A DNA stretch of 64,000 bases from Kitasatospora terrestris. GTDB taxonomy: Bacteria > Actinomycetota > Actinomycetes > Streptomycetales > Streptomycetaceae. Shown in pieces: positions 50,795 through 59,514 of the stretch; positions within the stretch are counted from its first letter, which is position 1; every line of letters begins with the position of its first letter. The notes below the pieces were generated by a model. That model saw only the letters and a program-made list of their open reading frames with translations, was not told the DNA's origin and searched no databases. Position numbers and translations under genes: made by a program. The stretch is taken from the NCBI RefSeq assembly GCF_039542905.1, contig NZ_BAABIS010000001.1, forward strand, positions 6,200,001 through 6,264,000, written 5' to 3'.

Positions 50795-51189
50795 TTGGAC
50801 GCCCCGGCGGACTCGCCGTGCGAGGCGCACCACGTGGCCACCGCCTTCAGGTCGTTCTGCCGGGTCTGCAGGGTCGGCAGCAGGCTCTTGCGGAAGGTCA
50901 GCCGGTCGTTCAGGTAGGTCTCGACCTCGGCGTGCCCGGCGGTCTTGGCGTTGGCCACCCGCTTCTCCAGCCGGGCGACCGAACCGACGACCGTGGCATC
51001 GCCGTTGAGGCGCTCCACGGCCTTGGTGACCCGCTCCTGGATCTTCGGCAGCCGCTTGCAGATCGCCTTCGCCCCGTCCCCGGTCGGGACGGGCTTCGGG
51101 CCGGCCGCCTGCGCGGGCGCGGCGGCGGCGAGCAGCGAGCCGGCCAGGGCCAGGGCGCCGAGTGCGGCGGCGGTGCGGTTCACGAGCAT
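50791..51189 (-). CDS. Secreted helical protein
   Basis: A 132-aa exported protein. A signal peptide ends near AQAA, then a mostly helical mature domain with two cysteines (AICKRL, TWCASH) that could pair. The start at 51189 has GGGGAGA upstream. It overlaps the small lipoprotein gene as GTGA, so both act together, probably as targets of the nearby kinase-regulator pair. Function unknown. Confidence 0.7.
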   Translation of the reverse strand: MLVNRTAAALGALALAGSLLAAAAPAQAAGPKPVPTGDGAKAICKRLPKIQERVTKAVERLNGDATVVGSVARLEKRVANAKTAGHAEVETYLNDRLTFRKSLLPTLQTRQNDLKAVATWCASHGESAGASK

Positions 51190-51295
51190 GGGTCTCCCCT
51201 TTCCGGACCCGCGCGGGTCCGCGCGGTCTGCGGGGGAGAGTAGGGACGCTTCTTGTGGATTCCCTGTGACCTCCCCGGCCCGGCGCCGGACCGGG

Positions 51296-52804
51296 TCAGT
51301 TCCCGCTGATCCAGTCGCGGTGGCGGGGGAGCGGGACGGTCGGGGTGTCCGGGTGCAGCAGCGGCAGGCGGACCTCGATCCGGCAGCCCGGGGCGGCGCT
51401 CGGTGCCGCGTCCGGTGCGGCGTGCGGGGAAGCTGCCGGGACGGCCCGCGGTGCGGCTTCCGGCGGTGGGAGGACGCGGACGGTGCCGCGGTGCAGGGCG
51501 GCCTGCTGGGCGACCAGGGTGAGGCCGAGGCCGGAGCCGGGGCTGTCGGGGCGGCGGTGGAAGCGGCGGAAGACCGCCTCGCGCTGCTCCGCCGGGATGC
51601 CGGGGCCGGTGTCGTCGACGGTGAGGACCGCCCGGCCGTCGTCGGTGCCGAGGCGGACGGTGATCCGGGCCGGTGCCCCGGCGGTGCGGCCGTGCACGGC
51701 CGCGTTGCCGAGCAGGTTGGCGACCAGGATCCGCAGGCCCGGCTCCCAGCCGAAGACCCGCGGCTCGGCGTCGGTCTCGGCGATGATCACGGTCTCCGGG
51801 TGGCGGCGGGCGGCCTCCGCGACGGCGGCGTCCAGCAGGTCGGCCAGGTCGACGGGGCCGAACGCGGAGACCTCCACCAGGTCGCCGCGGGCGAGCGCGG
51901 CGAGCGCGGTCAGCAGGTCCTGCAGCCGGGTGTGGTCGGCGCGCAACTCGCCGACCACCTCGGCCTGTTCCCCGGCGGGCAGGTCGGGGTGGGCGGCCAG
52001 CACGTCCAGGTTGGTGCGCAGGCTCATCAGCGGGGTGCGCAGCTCGTGCGAGGCGGCGGAGGAGAACGAGCGGGCGGTGTCCAGGGCCTGCGCGGTGCGG
52101 GCGGCCTGCTCGTCGTAGCGGGAGAGCAGCAGGGCGATCGCGTCGGCGAGCTCGTCCACCTCGGCGGTGCCGCTGCGGTCGGGGGCGAAGGCGGCCGCGC
52201 CGGCCTGCGGGTCGAGGGCGGCGGCGCGGCGGCCGAGCCGGCGCAGCGGGGCGGTGGCGAACTCGGCGAGGACGAAGGCGAGGACGGCGGCCAGCGGCGC
52301 GGCCAGGGCGGCGACCAGGAAGACCCGGCGGCGGACGGTCCGGGCCTGGGCCTCCGGCGCGTCGGCGGGCGCGGACACCCACAGCGTGGCGTGCGCGGTG
52401 CCGCCGTCCACCGGGACGGCGAGCACCCGCCAGGCGACCGCGTCCGGCTCGCGGACGGTGACCGGCTTGCTCGGCGCGGGCGGCAGCCGGCGCGGGTCGG
52501 CGGGCTGCGGGCCGACGGACAGCAGCACCGTGCCGTCCTGGGCGACCACCCGGACCCCGGCGTCCAGCGCCGAGTCCACCACCTTGCGCTGCTGGTTCTG
52601 CTCGGCCTTGGGGCGGCCCTTGCCGTCCGCGGCGACCAGCGCCCTCACCCCGGGCAGTACCGCGGCCGCGCGGTCGTTGAGCCGGGCGTCCTGCTGCTTG
52701 CGCAGGTCGGCGGTGACCAGCGGGAGCAGCAGCAGCCCGGCGGCCAGGACCAGCAGGGTGACCAGGGCGGCGGCGCCGAGCGCGAGCCGGGTGGCGAGCC
52801 TCAC
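51296..52804 (-). CDS. Two-component sensor histidine kinase
   Basis: A 502-aa membrane kinase. Two membrane helices (about 5-30 and 160-185) flank an outside sensor domain. HAMP and HisKA follow, with the phospho-acceptor His in SSAASHELRTPL, then HATPase_c with N-box LLGNAAVHG, G1 DDTGPGIP and G2 GSGLGLTLV. The N-terminus resembles MprB/CutS-type kinases. The GTG at 52804 overlaps the regulator stop as GTGA. Confidence 0.92.
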   Translation of the reverse strand: MRLATRLALGAAALVTLLVLAAGLLLLPLVTADLRKQQDARLNDRAAAVLPGVRALVAADGKGRPKAEQNQQRKVVDSALDAGVRVVAQDGTVLLSVGPQPADPRRLPPAPSKPVTVREPDAVAWRVLAVPVDGGTAHATLWVSAPADAPEAQARTVRRRVFLVAALAAPLAAVLAFVLAEFATAPLRRLGRRAAALDPQAGAAAFAPDRSGTAEVDELADAIALLLSRYDEQAARTAQALDTARSFSSAASHELRTPLMSLRTNLDVLAAHPDLPAGEQAEVVGELRADHTRLQDLLTALAALARGDLVEVSAFGPVDLADLLDAAVAEAARRHPETVIIAETDAEPRVFGWEPGLRILVANLLGNAAVHGRTAGAPARITVRLGTDDGRAVLTVDDTGPGIPAEQREAVFRRFHRRPDSPGSGLGLTLVAQQAALHRGTVRVLPPPEAAPRAVPAASPHAAPDAAPSAAPGCRIEVRLPLLHPDTPTVPLPRHRDWISGN

Positions 52805-53502
52805 CGCCGCTCCGCTCCCCCGGCCGGGGCCCGCAGCACGAAGCCGACGCCGCGCACGGTGTGCACGATCCGGGGCCGCCCGCCCGCCTCCAGCTTGCGC
52901 CGCAGGTAGCTGACGAAGGTGTCCACCGCATCGGTGCGGACCTCGAAGTCGTAGCCCCACACCCGGTCCAGCAGCAGCTCCCGGGAGAGCACGATGCCCG
53001 GGTTGCGGGCGAACTGGGTGAGCAGCTCGAACTCGCGCCTGGTCAACTGCAGCTCCTGGTCCGCCCAGGCGGCCCGGCGGGTCTCCGGCTCGACGGTCAG
53101 CGGGCCGACGCACAGCCGGTCGGAGGGCGCGGGCGGGCGGCGGCGCAGCAGCGCGTGCAGCCGCAGCACCAGCTCCTCCAGCGCGAACGGCTTGACCAGG
53201 TAGTCGTCCGCGCCCGCCTGCAGGCCGGCCACCCGGTCGGCCAGCTCGTCGAGCGCGGAGAGCATCAGCACCGGGGTGTCGTCGCCCCGGGCGCGCAGGG
53301 TGCGGCAGACCTCGGTGCCGGACAGGCCGGGCATCGAGACGTCCAGCACCAGCACGTCCGGCGGTCCGGCGGCCGACTGCTCCAGCGCGGCGGCGCCGTC
53401 CGCGGCGAGGGCCACGCCGAACCCGGCCAGCCGCAGCCCGCGCTCCAGCGCGCGCCGGATGGCGGCGTCGTCGTCGACCACCAGGACCCGTCCGTTGCTC
53501 AT
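52801..53502 (-). CDS. OmpR-family response regulator
   Basis: A 233-aa regulator. The receiver domain has VVDDDAAIR, phospho-acceptor Asp in VLVLDVSMPG and the KPF lysine. The C-terminal winged helix ends RTDAVDTFVSYLRRKL and VRGVGFVLR. The layout is MprA-like. The start at 53502 (MSNGRV) has GAGAGGG upstream. It leads the kinase gene by a 4-nt overlap. Confidence 0.92.
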   Translation of the reverse strand: MSNGRVLVVDDDAAIRRALERGLRLAGFGVALAADGAAALEQSAAGPPDVLVLDVSMPGLSGTEVCRTLRARGDDTPVLMLSALDELADRVAGLQAGADDYLVKPFALEELVLRLHALLRRRPPAPSDRLCVGPLTVEPETRRAAWADQELQLTRREFELLTQFARNPGIVLSRELLLDRVWGYDFEVRTDAVDTFVSYLRRKLEAGGRPRIVHTVRGVGFVLRAPAGGAERR

Positions 53503-53922
53503 GCCCGGCACCCTCTCACGCCCCGCCGCGCGCCCGGCAGGGGCCCGGGGTGTCCGCCGGTCGGGACCGCCTCGGGGGGTGCCCGCATCAACGAGGGGGA
53601 ACTTCCAGGCGAAGAAGGCCCGTTGGGGGCAGGTCGTGACTTCCCGTGTCCGGTGCGCACCCATGGCGTCGGGGCGATGCGGTCAGAGGTCTTCACCCCA
53701 GGCCCTCGCGTGCGCCACCGCCGTCCGGGAGCACGCGGGCGCCGGGCGGGGCGGCCCGGGGGCGTGGTCCCACCGGGCGTACGAGCGGTACGCCACCTGC
53801 CGGGGCGCGTTCCGGAGGTTCGTGGCGCTGCTCGCCCGGCAGGCCGACGGCCGGCCCGGGCCGCCCTGGCCGCGGCGGTGGACGGCGCGCGCGGACCGGT
53901 GCCCGGTGCCGGCCGGGTGGGG
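53503..53922. other. Gene-free stretch with a possible decayed frame
   Basis: About 420 nt between two minus-strand genes. I see no complete gene. From about 53690 to 53920 the plus strand has a frame with almost only G or C in third positions (HRAYERYATCRGAFRRFVALL), as coding DNA has. It lacks a clear start and runs into the methyltransferase gene, so it may be a remnant. Confidence 0.35.
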
Positions 53923-54756
53923 TCAGGGCTTGCGGGCGACCGCGCCGTACATCGAGACCCGGTCGGCGCCGGCCGGCGGCTCGGTGTCGGGGCGCCAGAG
54001 CGGGACGGTCACCACGCCCGGGTCCAGCAGGTCGAGGCCGCTGCCGGTGAGGAACGCGCCGACCTGCTCCCGGCTGCGGCCCACCAGCGGGGCGGTCGCC
54101 TTGCTGTAGACACCGGTCACCCGGTCCCGGACCTCGGCCGGGATGAAGTCCGCGGTGCCGTGCGAGAGCACCAGGTGGCTGCCCGGGGCCAGCGCCTCCA
54201 CCAGGGTCCCGACCACCTCGGCGGGCTCGTCCTCGTCGGTGAGGAAGTGCAGCACGGCGGCCAGCACCAGCACCACCGGGCGGGAGAAGTCGATCAGCTC
54301 GCGGACCTCGGCGGCGGCCAGGACGCCCGCCGGGTCGCGCAGGTCGGCCTGGACCACCTCGGTGCGGCCCCGGCCCATTCCGGCCATCAGCGCGCGGGCG
54401 TGGGTGAGCACGATCGGATCGTTGTCCACGTACGCCACCCGGGCCCGCGGGTCGATGTCCTGGGCGATCTCGTGGGTGTTGCCGGCGGTCGGGATGCCGG
54501 TGCCGATGTCGAGGAACTGGTCGATGCCCAGGCCCGCGGTGAACCGGACCGCGCGCTGCAGGAACGCCCGGTTGGCGCGCGCGGTCGAGCGGAACTCCGG
54601 GTTGGCGGCCAGGGCCCGCTCGGCGGCCTCCCGGTCGGCCGGGAAGTTGTCCTTGCCGCCCAGGTAGTAGTCGTACATCCGGGCCGGGTGCGGTATCTCC
54701 GGGCGCAGATCGGCCGACGGCGTCACACCCGGCTCTCGCGTGCTGTCCTGCCCCAC
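53923..54756 (-). CDS. SAM-dependent methyltransferase (PF04672 type)
   Basis: A 277-aa protein of the actinobacterial S-adenosyl methyltransferase group. Typical blocks are PHPARMYDYYLGGKDNFPADREAAE (in parts), QFLDIGTGIPT (SAM motif I), VAYVDNDPIVLTHA and ADLRDPAGVL. The GTG at 54756 is chosen because GGAGGG lies 8 nt upstream. These genes are numerous in Streptomyces with no known substrate. Confidence 0.9.
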   Translation of the reverse strand: MGQDSTREPGVTPSADLRPEIPHPARMYDYYLGGKDNFPADREAAERALAANPEFRSTARANRAFLQRAVRFTAGLGIDQFLDIGTGIPTAGNTHEIAQDIDPRARVAYVDNDPIVLTHARALMAGMGRGRTEVVQADLRDPAGVLAAAEVRELIDFSRPVVLVLAAVLHFLTDEDEPAEVVGTLVEALAPGSHLVLSHGTADFIPAEVRDRVTGVYSKATAPLVGRSREQVGAFLTGSGLDLLDPGVVTVPLWRPDTEPPAGADRVSMYGAVARKP

Positions 54757-54967
54757 GGCGGATCCCTCCACTCGAACATGATCACAGCGGTCGGGGCGAC
54801 AGCCTATGCGCTCGGCGGCGACGGGTCGACGGGTGATCAGAAACGCCCTGCCGGACGACCGTTCGGGCGGCCTCCGGGCGGCCGGAACCGGGTGCCGCCG
54901 CCCCCGCGTCCCTCCAGGAGGAGGCGGATGCGGATTCGCCCCCGCGGACGGAGGGCAGGACACCTAC

Positions 54968-55234
54968 ATGAGCGTCATCAGCTGGATCATCCTCGGCCTG
55001 CTGGCCGGAGGCATCGCCAAGTTCCTGCTGCCCGGCCGGGATCCGGGCGGCCTGATCGTCACCACGCTGATCGGCATCGCCGGCTCCTTCGTCGGCGGCT
55101 GGCTGGCGACCAAGGTGCTGCACCGGTCGATCAGCGCGAGCTTCTTCGACCTGCCGACCTGGATCTCGGCGATCGCCGGCTCCCTGGTGCTCCTGATCGC
55201 CTACCGGATCGTCTTCGGCAACTCGCGCAGCTGA
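54968..55234 (+). CDS. GlsB/YeaQ/YmgE-family membrane protein
   Basis: An 88-aa transglycosylase-associated/GlsB-type protein with three hydrophobic helices. SWIILGLLAGGIAKFLLPG and the following GIAGSFVGGWL are diagnostic. The family is stress-linked. AGGAC lies 8 nt upstream of the ATG at 54968. It stands alone. Confidence 0.88.
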   Translation: MSVISWIILGLLAGGIAKFLLPGRDPGGLIVTTLIGIAGSFVGGWLATKVLHRSISASFFDLPTWISAIAGSLVLLIAYRIVFGNSRS

Positions 55235-55498
55235 CCCGTCGGGCCGCGTCGGCGACCTGGGCGGGCAGCTGCTCGCAGGCCGCCGACCGCGGCGCCGGGA
55301 CCTGCCTCCGGCCCCGTCCGGGCGGCCACCACGCCGGGCGCGATCGCGCAGGTGGTGCTCGCCCGCCCCGGCCGGGCACCACCGCGGCGTGCCGGACACC
55401 GGTGCCCCCGGGCATCCGCGCGGCGATCCGCAGCCCCGAGCCGGCCTCGCCCCCGGCGGGCCCGCCGGGCCCCGGGGCGAACGGATCGGCCGGACGGG

Positions 55499-56086
55499 TC
55501 AGCCCGCCCGCAGGCCGTTCAGCAGCAGGGACCAGACCGCCTCGAAGTCCGCGTCGGCGCGGTCGTGCTTCCACTCCGCCGCGTGCACCGGATCGTGGAA
55601 GTGCGCGGTCGCCTGGAACACCGCGCGGGCCGTGAACTCCGCGTCGGCCGGACGGAACTCGCCCCGGTCGACGCCGTCCCGGACGATCACCGCGATCTGC
55701 GCGATCAGCGTCTCGATGTGCTCCTCCACCGTGCTGCTCAGCTCACCGACCAGGGCCTGGTAGGTGGCGAACAGCTCCGGATCCTCCAGCGCCTTGCGCT
55801 TCTTGGCCGCGAACAGCGTCGCCAGCCAGCGGTGCAGCCGCTCGTCGGCCGGGCCCGAGCCGGCGGAGATCGTCGAGAGCTCCGCGTGCGCCTGGTCCAG
55901 CCAGCGCTGGGTGACCGCCTCGCGCAGCGCCGCCTTGCTGGGGAAGTGCCGGTAGACACTGCCGTGGCTGACCCCCAGGGCGCGGGCGATGTCGACCACG
56001 GTGGCCTTGGCCGGGCCGTACCGACGCAGGACGTCCTCGGCCGCGGTCAGGATCTGCTCGGGCGTGAGAGTACTGTCCGTGGTCAC
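55499..56086 (-). CDS. TetR-family regulator
   Basis: A 195-aa regulator. The N-terminal TetR helix-turn-helix is clear (ATVVDIARALGVSHGSVYRHF, in two blocks, about 28-48), and the rest is a helical ligand domain. The GTG at 56086 follows GGAGGAC. It lies 36 nt after the aldo/keto reductase gene on the same strand, and a 24-bp palindrome precedes that gene, so it probably represses the whole pair. Confidence 0.9.
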   Translation of the reverse strand: MTTDSTLTPEQILTAAEDVLRRYGPAKATVVDIARALGVSHGSVYRHFPSKAALREAVTQRWLDQAHAELSTISAGSGPADERLHRWLATLFAAKKRKALEDPELFATYQALVGELSSTVEEHIETLIAQIAVIVRDGVDRGEFRPADAEFTARAVFQATAHFHDPVHAAEWKHDRADADFEAVWSLLLNGLRAG

Positions 56087-56122
56087 GGCGGGGACGTCCT
56101 CCGGTGGGTGGATACGGGCTGG

Positions 56123-57154
56123 TCAGCGCTCGCTGTCCAGGTGGGCCATCTGTGCGGCAGCGTACCGCTCGCCCGCCGCCGCGCCGTCCGGCACCGCGGC
56201 CTCGATCGCCGCCAGGTCGGCCGCCGACAGCTCCAGCCCCCGGGCGCCCAGTGCCTCCGCGAGGCGCTCGCGCCGGCGGGCGCCGACCAGCGGCACGATG
56301 TCCGCCCCGCGGGAGGCGACCCAGGCGATGGCCACCTGGGCCACGGTCGCGCCCTTGGCCGCTGCCACGGCGCGCAGCGCCTCCACCAGCCGCAGGTTGT
56401 GCGCCAGGTTGTCGCCCTGGAAGCGCGGGCTGTGGCCGCGGAAGTCGCCCACCGCGAGCGGCCGGTCGGCCTGCCAGTGGCCGCTGAGCAGGCCGCGGGA
56501 GAGCACCCCGTACGCGGTGATGCCGATGCCCAGCTCGCGGGCGGCGGGGAGGACCTCGGCCTCCAGGCCGCGGGAGAGCAGCGAGTACTCGATCTGCAGG
56601 TCGCTGATCGGGTGCACGGCGGCCGCCCGGCGCAGCGTCTCGGCACCCACCTCGGACAGGCCGATGTGCCGCACGTACCCCGCCTTCACCAGCTCGGCGA
56701 CGGCGCCGACGGTCTCCTCGATCGGCACCGACGGGTCGAGCCGGGCCGGGCGGTAGACGTCGACGTAGTCGGTGCGCAGCCGACGCAGGGTGTACGCCAG
56801 GGACGCCTTGGTGTGGGCCGGGCTGCCGTCGAAGCCGAGCCAGCTGTTGTCCGGCCCGCGCAGGGCGCCGTACTTGACGCTGATCTCGACCGAGGCGCGG
56901 TCGCGGCCGCGCAGCGCCTCGTGCAGCAGCAGCTCGTTGTGGCCCATGCCGTAGAAGTCGCCGGTGTCGAGCAGGGTGACGCCGGCGTCGAGCGCGGCGT
57001 GCACCGTGGCGATCGACTCCGCCTCGTCGGCCGGGCCGTACAGGTCGGACATGCCCATCAGGCCGAGGCCGAGCGCCGAGGTCTCCGGGCCGGCCGTGCC
57101 GAGGGTGGTGCGCGCGGTGGTGCCGGACGCGGTGCGGGGAGTGGTGCTGGTCAC
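56123..57154 (-). CDS. Aldo/keto reductase
   Basis: A 343-aa oxidoreductase with the AKR barrel. The tetrad is in TLLDTGDFYGMG (Asp, Tyr) and ISVKYG (Lys). At the position of the usual catalytic His the sequence reads YVDVYRPAR, where many close relatives also differ. The NADP-binding end is PLVGARRRERL. The GTG at 57154 has GGGAG 6 nt upstream; an ATG at 57196 is also in frame. It is co-transcribed with TetR. Confidence 0.88.
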   Translation of the reverse strand: MTSTTPRTASGTTARTTLGTAGPETSALGLGLMGMSDLYGPADEAESIATVHAALDAGVTLLDTGDFYGMGHNELLLHEALRGRDRASVEISVKYGALRGPDNSWLGFDGSPAHTKASLAYTLRRLRTDYVDVYRPARLDPSVPIEETVGAVAELVKAGYVRHIGLSEVGAETLRRAAAVHPISDLQIEYSLLSRGLEAEVLPAARELGIGITAYGVLSRGLLSGHWQADRPLAVGDFRGHSPRFQGDNLAHNLRLVEALRAVAAAKGATVAQVAIAWVASRGADIVPLVGARRRERLAEALGARGLELSAADLAAIEAAVPDGAAAGERYAAAQMAHLDSER

Positions 57155-57206
57155 AGTGGGCTCCCGTGGAGTCGGAGTGCTGACACCGTCAACCATGGCA
57201 TGGCGG

Positions 57207-57230
57207 ATGACAGATTTCAATATCTGTCAT
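57207..57230. promoter_or_regulatory. TetR-type operator
   Basis: A perfect 24-bp palindrome with 9-nt arms, ATGACAGAT and ATCTGTCAT, and a 6-nt centre. It lies just upstream of the aldo/keto reductase-TetR pair and stands out as AT-rich. Autorepression by the TetR protein is the simplest reading. Confidence 0.85.
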
Positions 57231-57634
57231 TCCCGGGGGTGGCGCGGCCGTGGGGAGGTGGAGGGTCCGGGACTGGTACCAAAGGCTGATCCGACGTCAC
57301 TCATCCGGCGTGCTCGGGCCGGGCGCGGGCGCCGCCGTGCTGCCGAACCACGGGCGACGCGCGATGGTGGGAGCAGGGCGTGATCGGCCGAGCGCGCCCC
57401 GCACTACGCGCCAGGCCCGGGCACCGCGCGCGCCCCCGACGACACCGTCCGCCGGGTGTGCGCCCCCCGGTCGGGCGACGGCACGCGGTGGGCGGGCCAC
57501 CTCGCAGGGAAGCGAACGAATCTTCTAGGCTCCCCTCCAGGCCCCCGCAACCGGTGTCCGGCGGCACCGCGCGCGGCCGACGTCCACGGGCCCCGGGCCG
57601 AGCCGGGGTCACCGGACCGAGCGAGGAGGACGCA
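57231..57634. other. Gene-free region with the M20 operon promoter
   Basis: About 400 nt between divergent transcription units. I see no credible coding frame. TAGGCT (57526-57531) is a possible -10 for the downstream micro-ORF and M20 peptidase; the -35 is weak. Confidence 0.4.
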
Positions 57635-57742
57635 GTGTCGCCCAGCACGAGGTCGCTTCACCCGGCGTTGCCCACCCCGACACCGCGCCGCCACGCGGGC
57701 GCCCGTCATCCGCTCGAACGGCGCACCGGGGGCGCGCGATGA
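57635..57742 (+). CDS. 35-aa upstream ORF coupled to the M20 peptidase
   Basis: A 35-aa frame (GTG) with a strong GAGGAGGA 4 nt upstream (57623-57630). Its stop overlaps the peptidase ATG as ATGA. The peptidase has no ribosome site of its own, so its translation should depend on this ORF. The peptide is rich in Pro, Arg and His and matches no family I know. Confidence 0.55.
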   Translation: MSPSTRSLHPALPTPTPRRHAGARHPLERRTGGAR

Positions 57743-59391
57743 GTGCCCATACCGTCGCGCCCGCCTCCGCAGGACCGGCCGCCACCGGCGCCGCCGGCGC
57801 CGCCGGAACCGCCGCGGGCCAACGCGCCGTCCCCGACGCCTCGCCCGAGGGCGACCATCCCACCGCGGCCGCCGGGCCCCGCCCCGCCCCGCCGGCCGCC
57901 CCTGCCCCGAGCGTGAGGACCGCCGCTCCCGCGCCCGGCGCGAAGCCGAAGGCCGGCACCGCGCCGCCCACCGTCAAGGCCGGCACTGCCGCGCCGAGCG
58001 TGAAGTCCGCCGCTCCCGCGCCCGCGGTGAAGTCCGCCGCCCCCGTGTCCGGTGCCAGGGCCACCGCCGCCGCAGCGCACGCCAAGGCGGCCACCGCGAC
58101 CGCCCGGGCGAGCGTGACCACCCGCACCGCCCCGACCGCCGGCCCCGCTGCCCAGGCTCCCGCCGCTCCGACTGCCCCCGCCGCCCCCACCGCTCCCGCC
58201 GCCCCGGCCGAGTCGGCCGCGACCGCCGCGCTGCCCGGCGTGCCGCAGGCGCTCACCGCCCGGGCCCGCACCCTGGCCGGCGCGGTCCGGCGCCGCTGCG
58301 CCGAACTGGCCCGGATGGAGTCCCCGTCCGGCGACGCCCGGCGGCTGGACGCCCTCGCAGAGGAGCTCACCGCCGGCTTCACCGCCACCGGCGCCACCGC
58401 CCGCCGCGAGCCCGGCCCGGCCGGCGACCACCTGGTGCTCGAATGGCCCGGCGAGCGCGAGGACCTCGGACACCTGCTGGTGGTCGGCCACCACGACACC
58501 GTGTGGCCGGTCGGCACCCTCGCCGACTGGCCGGTCGAGGAGCGCGACGGCCTGCTCAGCGGCCCCGGCGTGCTCGACATGAAGGGCGGGCTGGCCCTGC
58601 TGGAGGGCGCGTTCGCGCTGCTCGCCGACCTCGGCCGGCGCCCGCACCGCCCGGTGCGGCTGGTCGTGGTCGCCGACGAGGAGATCGGCAGCCCCAGCGG
58701 CCGCCGGGTCTTCGAGCGCCAGCTCCCCGGCGCCGCCGCCGTCCTCGGCCTCGAACCCGGCCACCCCGACGGCCGGCTGAAGACCGCCCGGCGCGGCTCC
58801 ACCCGGGTCCGGCTGACCGTCACCGGCCGCGAGGCGCACGCCGGCAACGACGCCGCGCACGGCGTCTCCGCGGTGGACGAGCTGGTCGACCAGCTGGTCG
58901 CCGTCCGCGGCCTGGCCCAGCCCGGCGCCGAACTCAACACCGGCCGGATCACCGGCGGCACCCGGGCCAACGTCATCGCCGGCCGCGCCGAGGCCGAGCT
59001 CGGCTGGCGCTTCGCCACCGCCGAGGCCCAGCGCCGCACCCTGGACACCCTCGCCCACCTCACCGCGCTGCGCCCCGGCGCCAAGGTCCGCGCCGAGGTG
59101 CTCTCCAGCCGCCCCGCCTGGCCCGAGTGCAGCGGCAACCCGCTGCTGCGGCACGTCCGCTCGCTCGCCGCGGTCCTCGGCCAGCAGCTCGACGGCGCCC
59201 CGGCCGGCGGCGCGGGCGACACCAACCTGGCCGGTGCCCGCGGCCTGCCCACGCTGGACGGCCTCGGCGCCGTGGGGGCCGGCCCGCACGCCCGCCACGA
59301 ACACCTCCGGATCGACCAGCTCGCCCCCCGGGTCGCCCTGCTCACCGCGCTGCTCGCGGTCCCGCTGCCGCGCCTGCGCGACCGCACCTGA
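57739..59391 (+). CDS. M20-family metallopeptidase with long Ala/Pro-rich N-terminus
   Basis: A 550-aa protein. Residues 1-165 are low-complexity Ala, Pro, Thr and Lys, with repeated AAPAPAVKS units and no signal peptide. Residues about 170-550 are an M20 (carboxypeptidase G2-like) peptidase with zinc ligands in VVGHHDTVW, VLDMKGG, ADEEIGS and a late His in ARHEHLRID. The enzyme cuts amide bonds of small peptides or N-acyl amino acids. The N-tail is unusual for the family. Confidence 0.85.
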   Translation: MSAHTVAPASAGPAATGAAGAAGTAAGQRAVPDASPEGDHPTAAAGPRPAPPAAPAPSVRTAAPAPGAKPKAGTAPPTVKAGTAAPSVKSAAPAPAVKSAAPVSGARATAAAAHAKAATATARASVTTRTAPTAGPAAQAPAAPTAPAAPTAPAAPAESAATAALPGVPQALTARARTLAGAVRRRCAELARMESPSGDARRLDALAEELTAGFTATGATARREPGPAGDHLVLEWPGEREDLGHLLVVGHHDTVWPVGTLADWPVEERDGLLSGPGVLDMKGGLALLEGAFALLADLGRRPHRPVRLVVVADEEIGSPSGRRVFERQLPGAAAVLGLEPGHPDGRLKTARRGSTRVRLTVTGREAHAGNDAAHGVSAVDELVDQLVAVRGLAQPGAELNTGRITGGTRANVIAGRAEAELGWRFATAEAQRRTLDTLAHLTALRPGAKVRAEVLSSRPAWPECSGNPLLRHVRSLAAVLGQQLDGAPAGGAGDTNLAGARGLPTLDGLGAVGAGPHARHEHLRIDQLAPRVALLTALLAVPLPRLRDRT

Positions 59392-59446
59392 CCGCCTGCC
59401 CGCCGGGCGGTGCGACCCCGTCCGGCGGGCGACTCGCCGCCGATCC

Positions 59447-59500
59447 TTGTCAGGGAGTGGCCTCCGGCTACACAATGGAACCGACCGAACGGACGGTCGG
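59447..59500 (+). promoter_or_regulatory. paa promoter and PaaR-like operator
   Basis: A -35 TTGTCA (59447-59452), an 18-nt spacer and a -10 CACAAT (59471-59476) precede a 7-6-7 palindrome, CCGACCG-AACGGA-CGGTCGG (59481-59500). Its core ACCG-NN-CG-NN-CGGT (59484-59497) matches the PaaR site I recall from corynebacteria. The operator begins 4 nt after the -10, so a bound repressor would block transcription. No TetR/PaaR gene is beside it. Confidence 0.65.
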
Positions 59501-59514
59501 GAGGTGGGTGGACA

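Noticed and set aside
55452..55469. 18-bp GC palindrome as TetR-gene terminator
   Set aside because: The palindrome has no loop and no T-run; a hairpin would lose several pairs, so support is weak.
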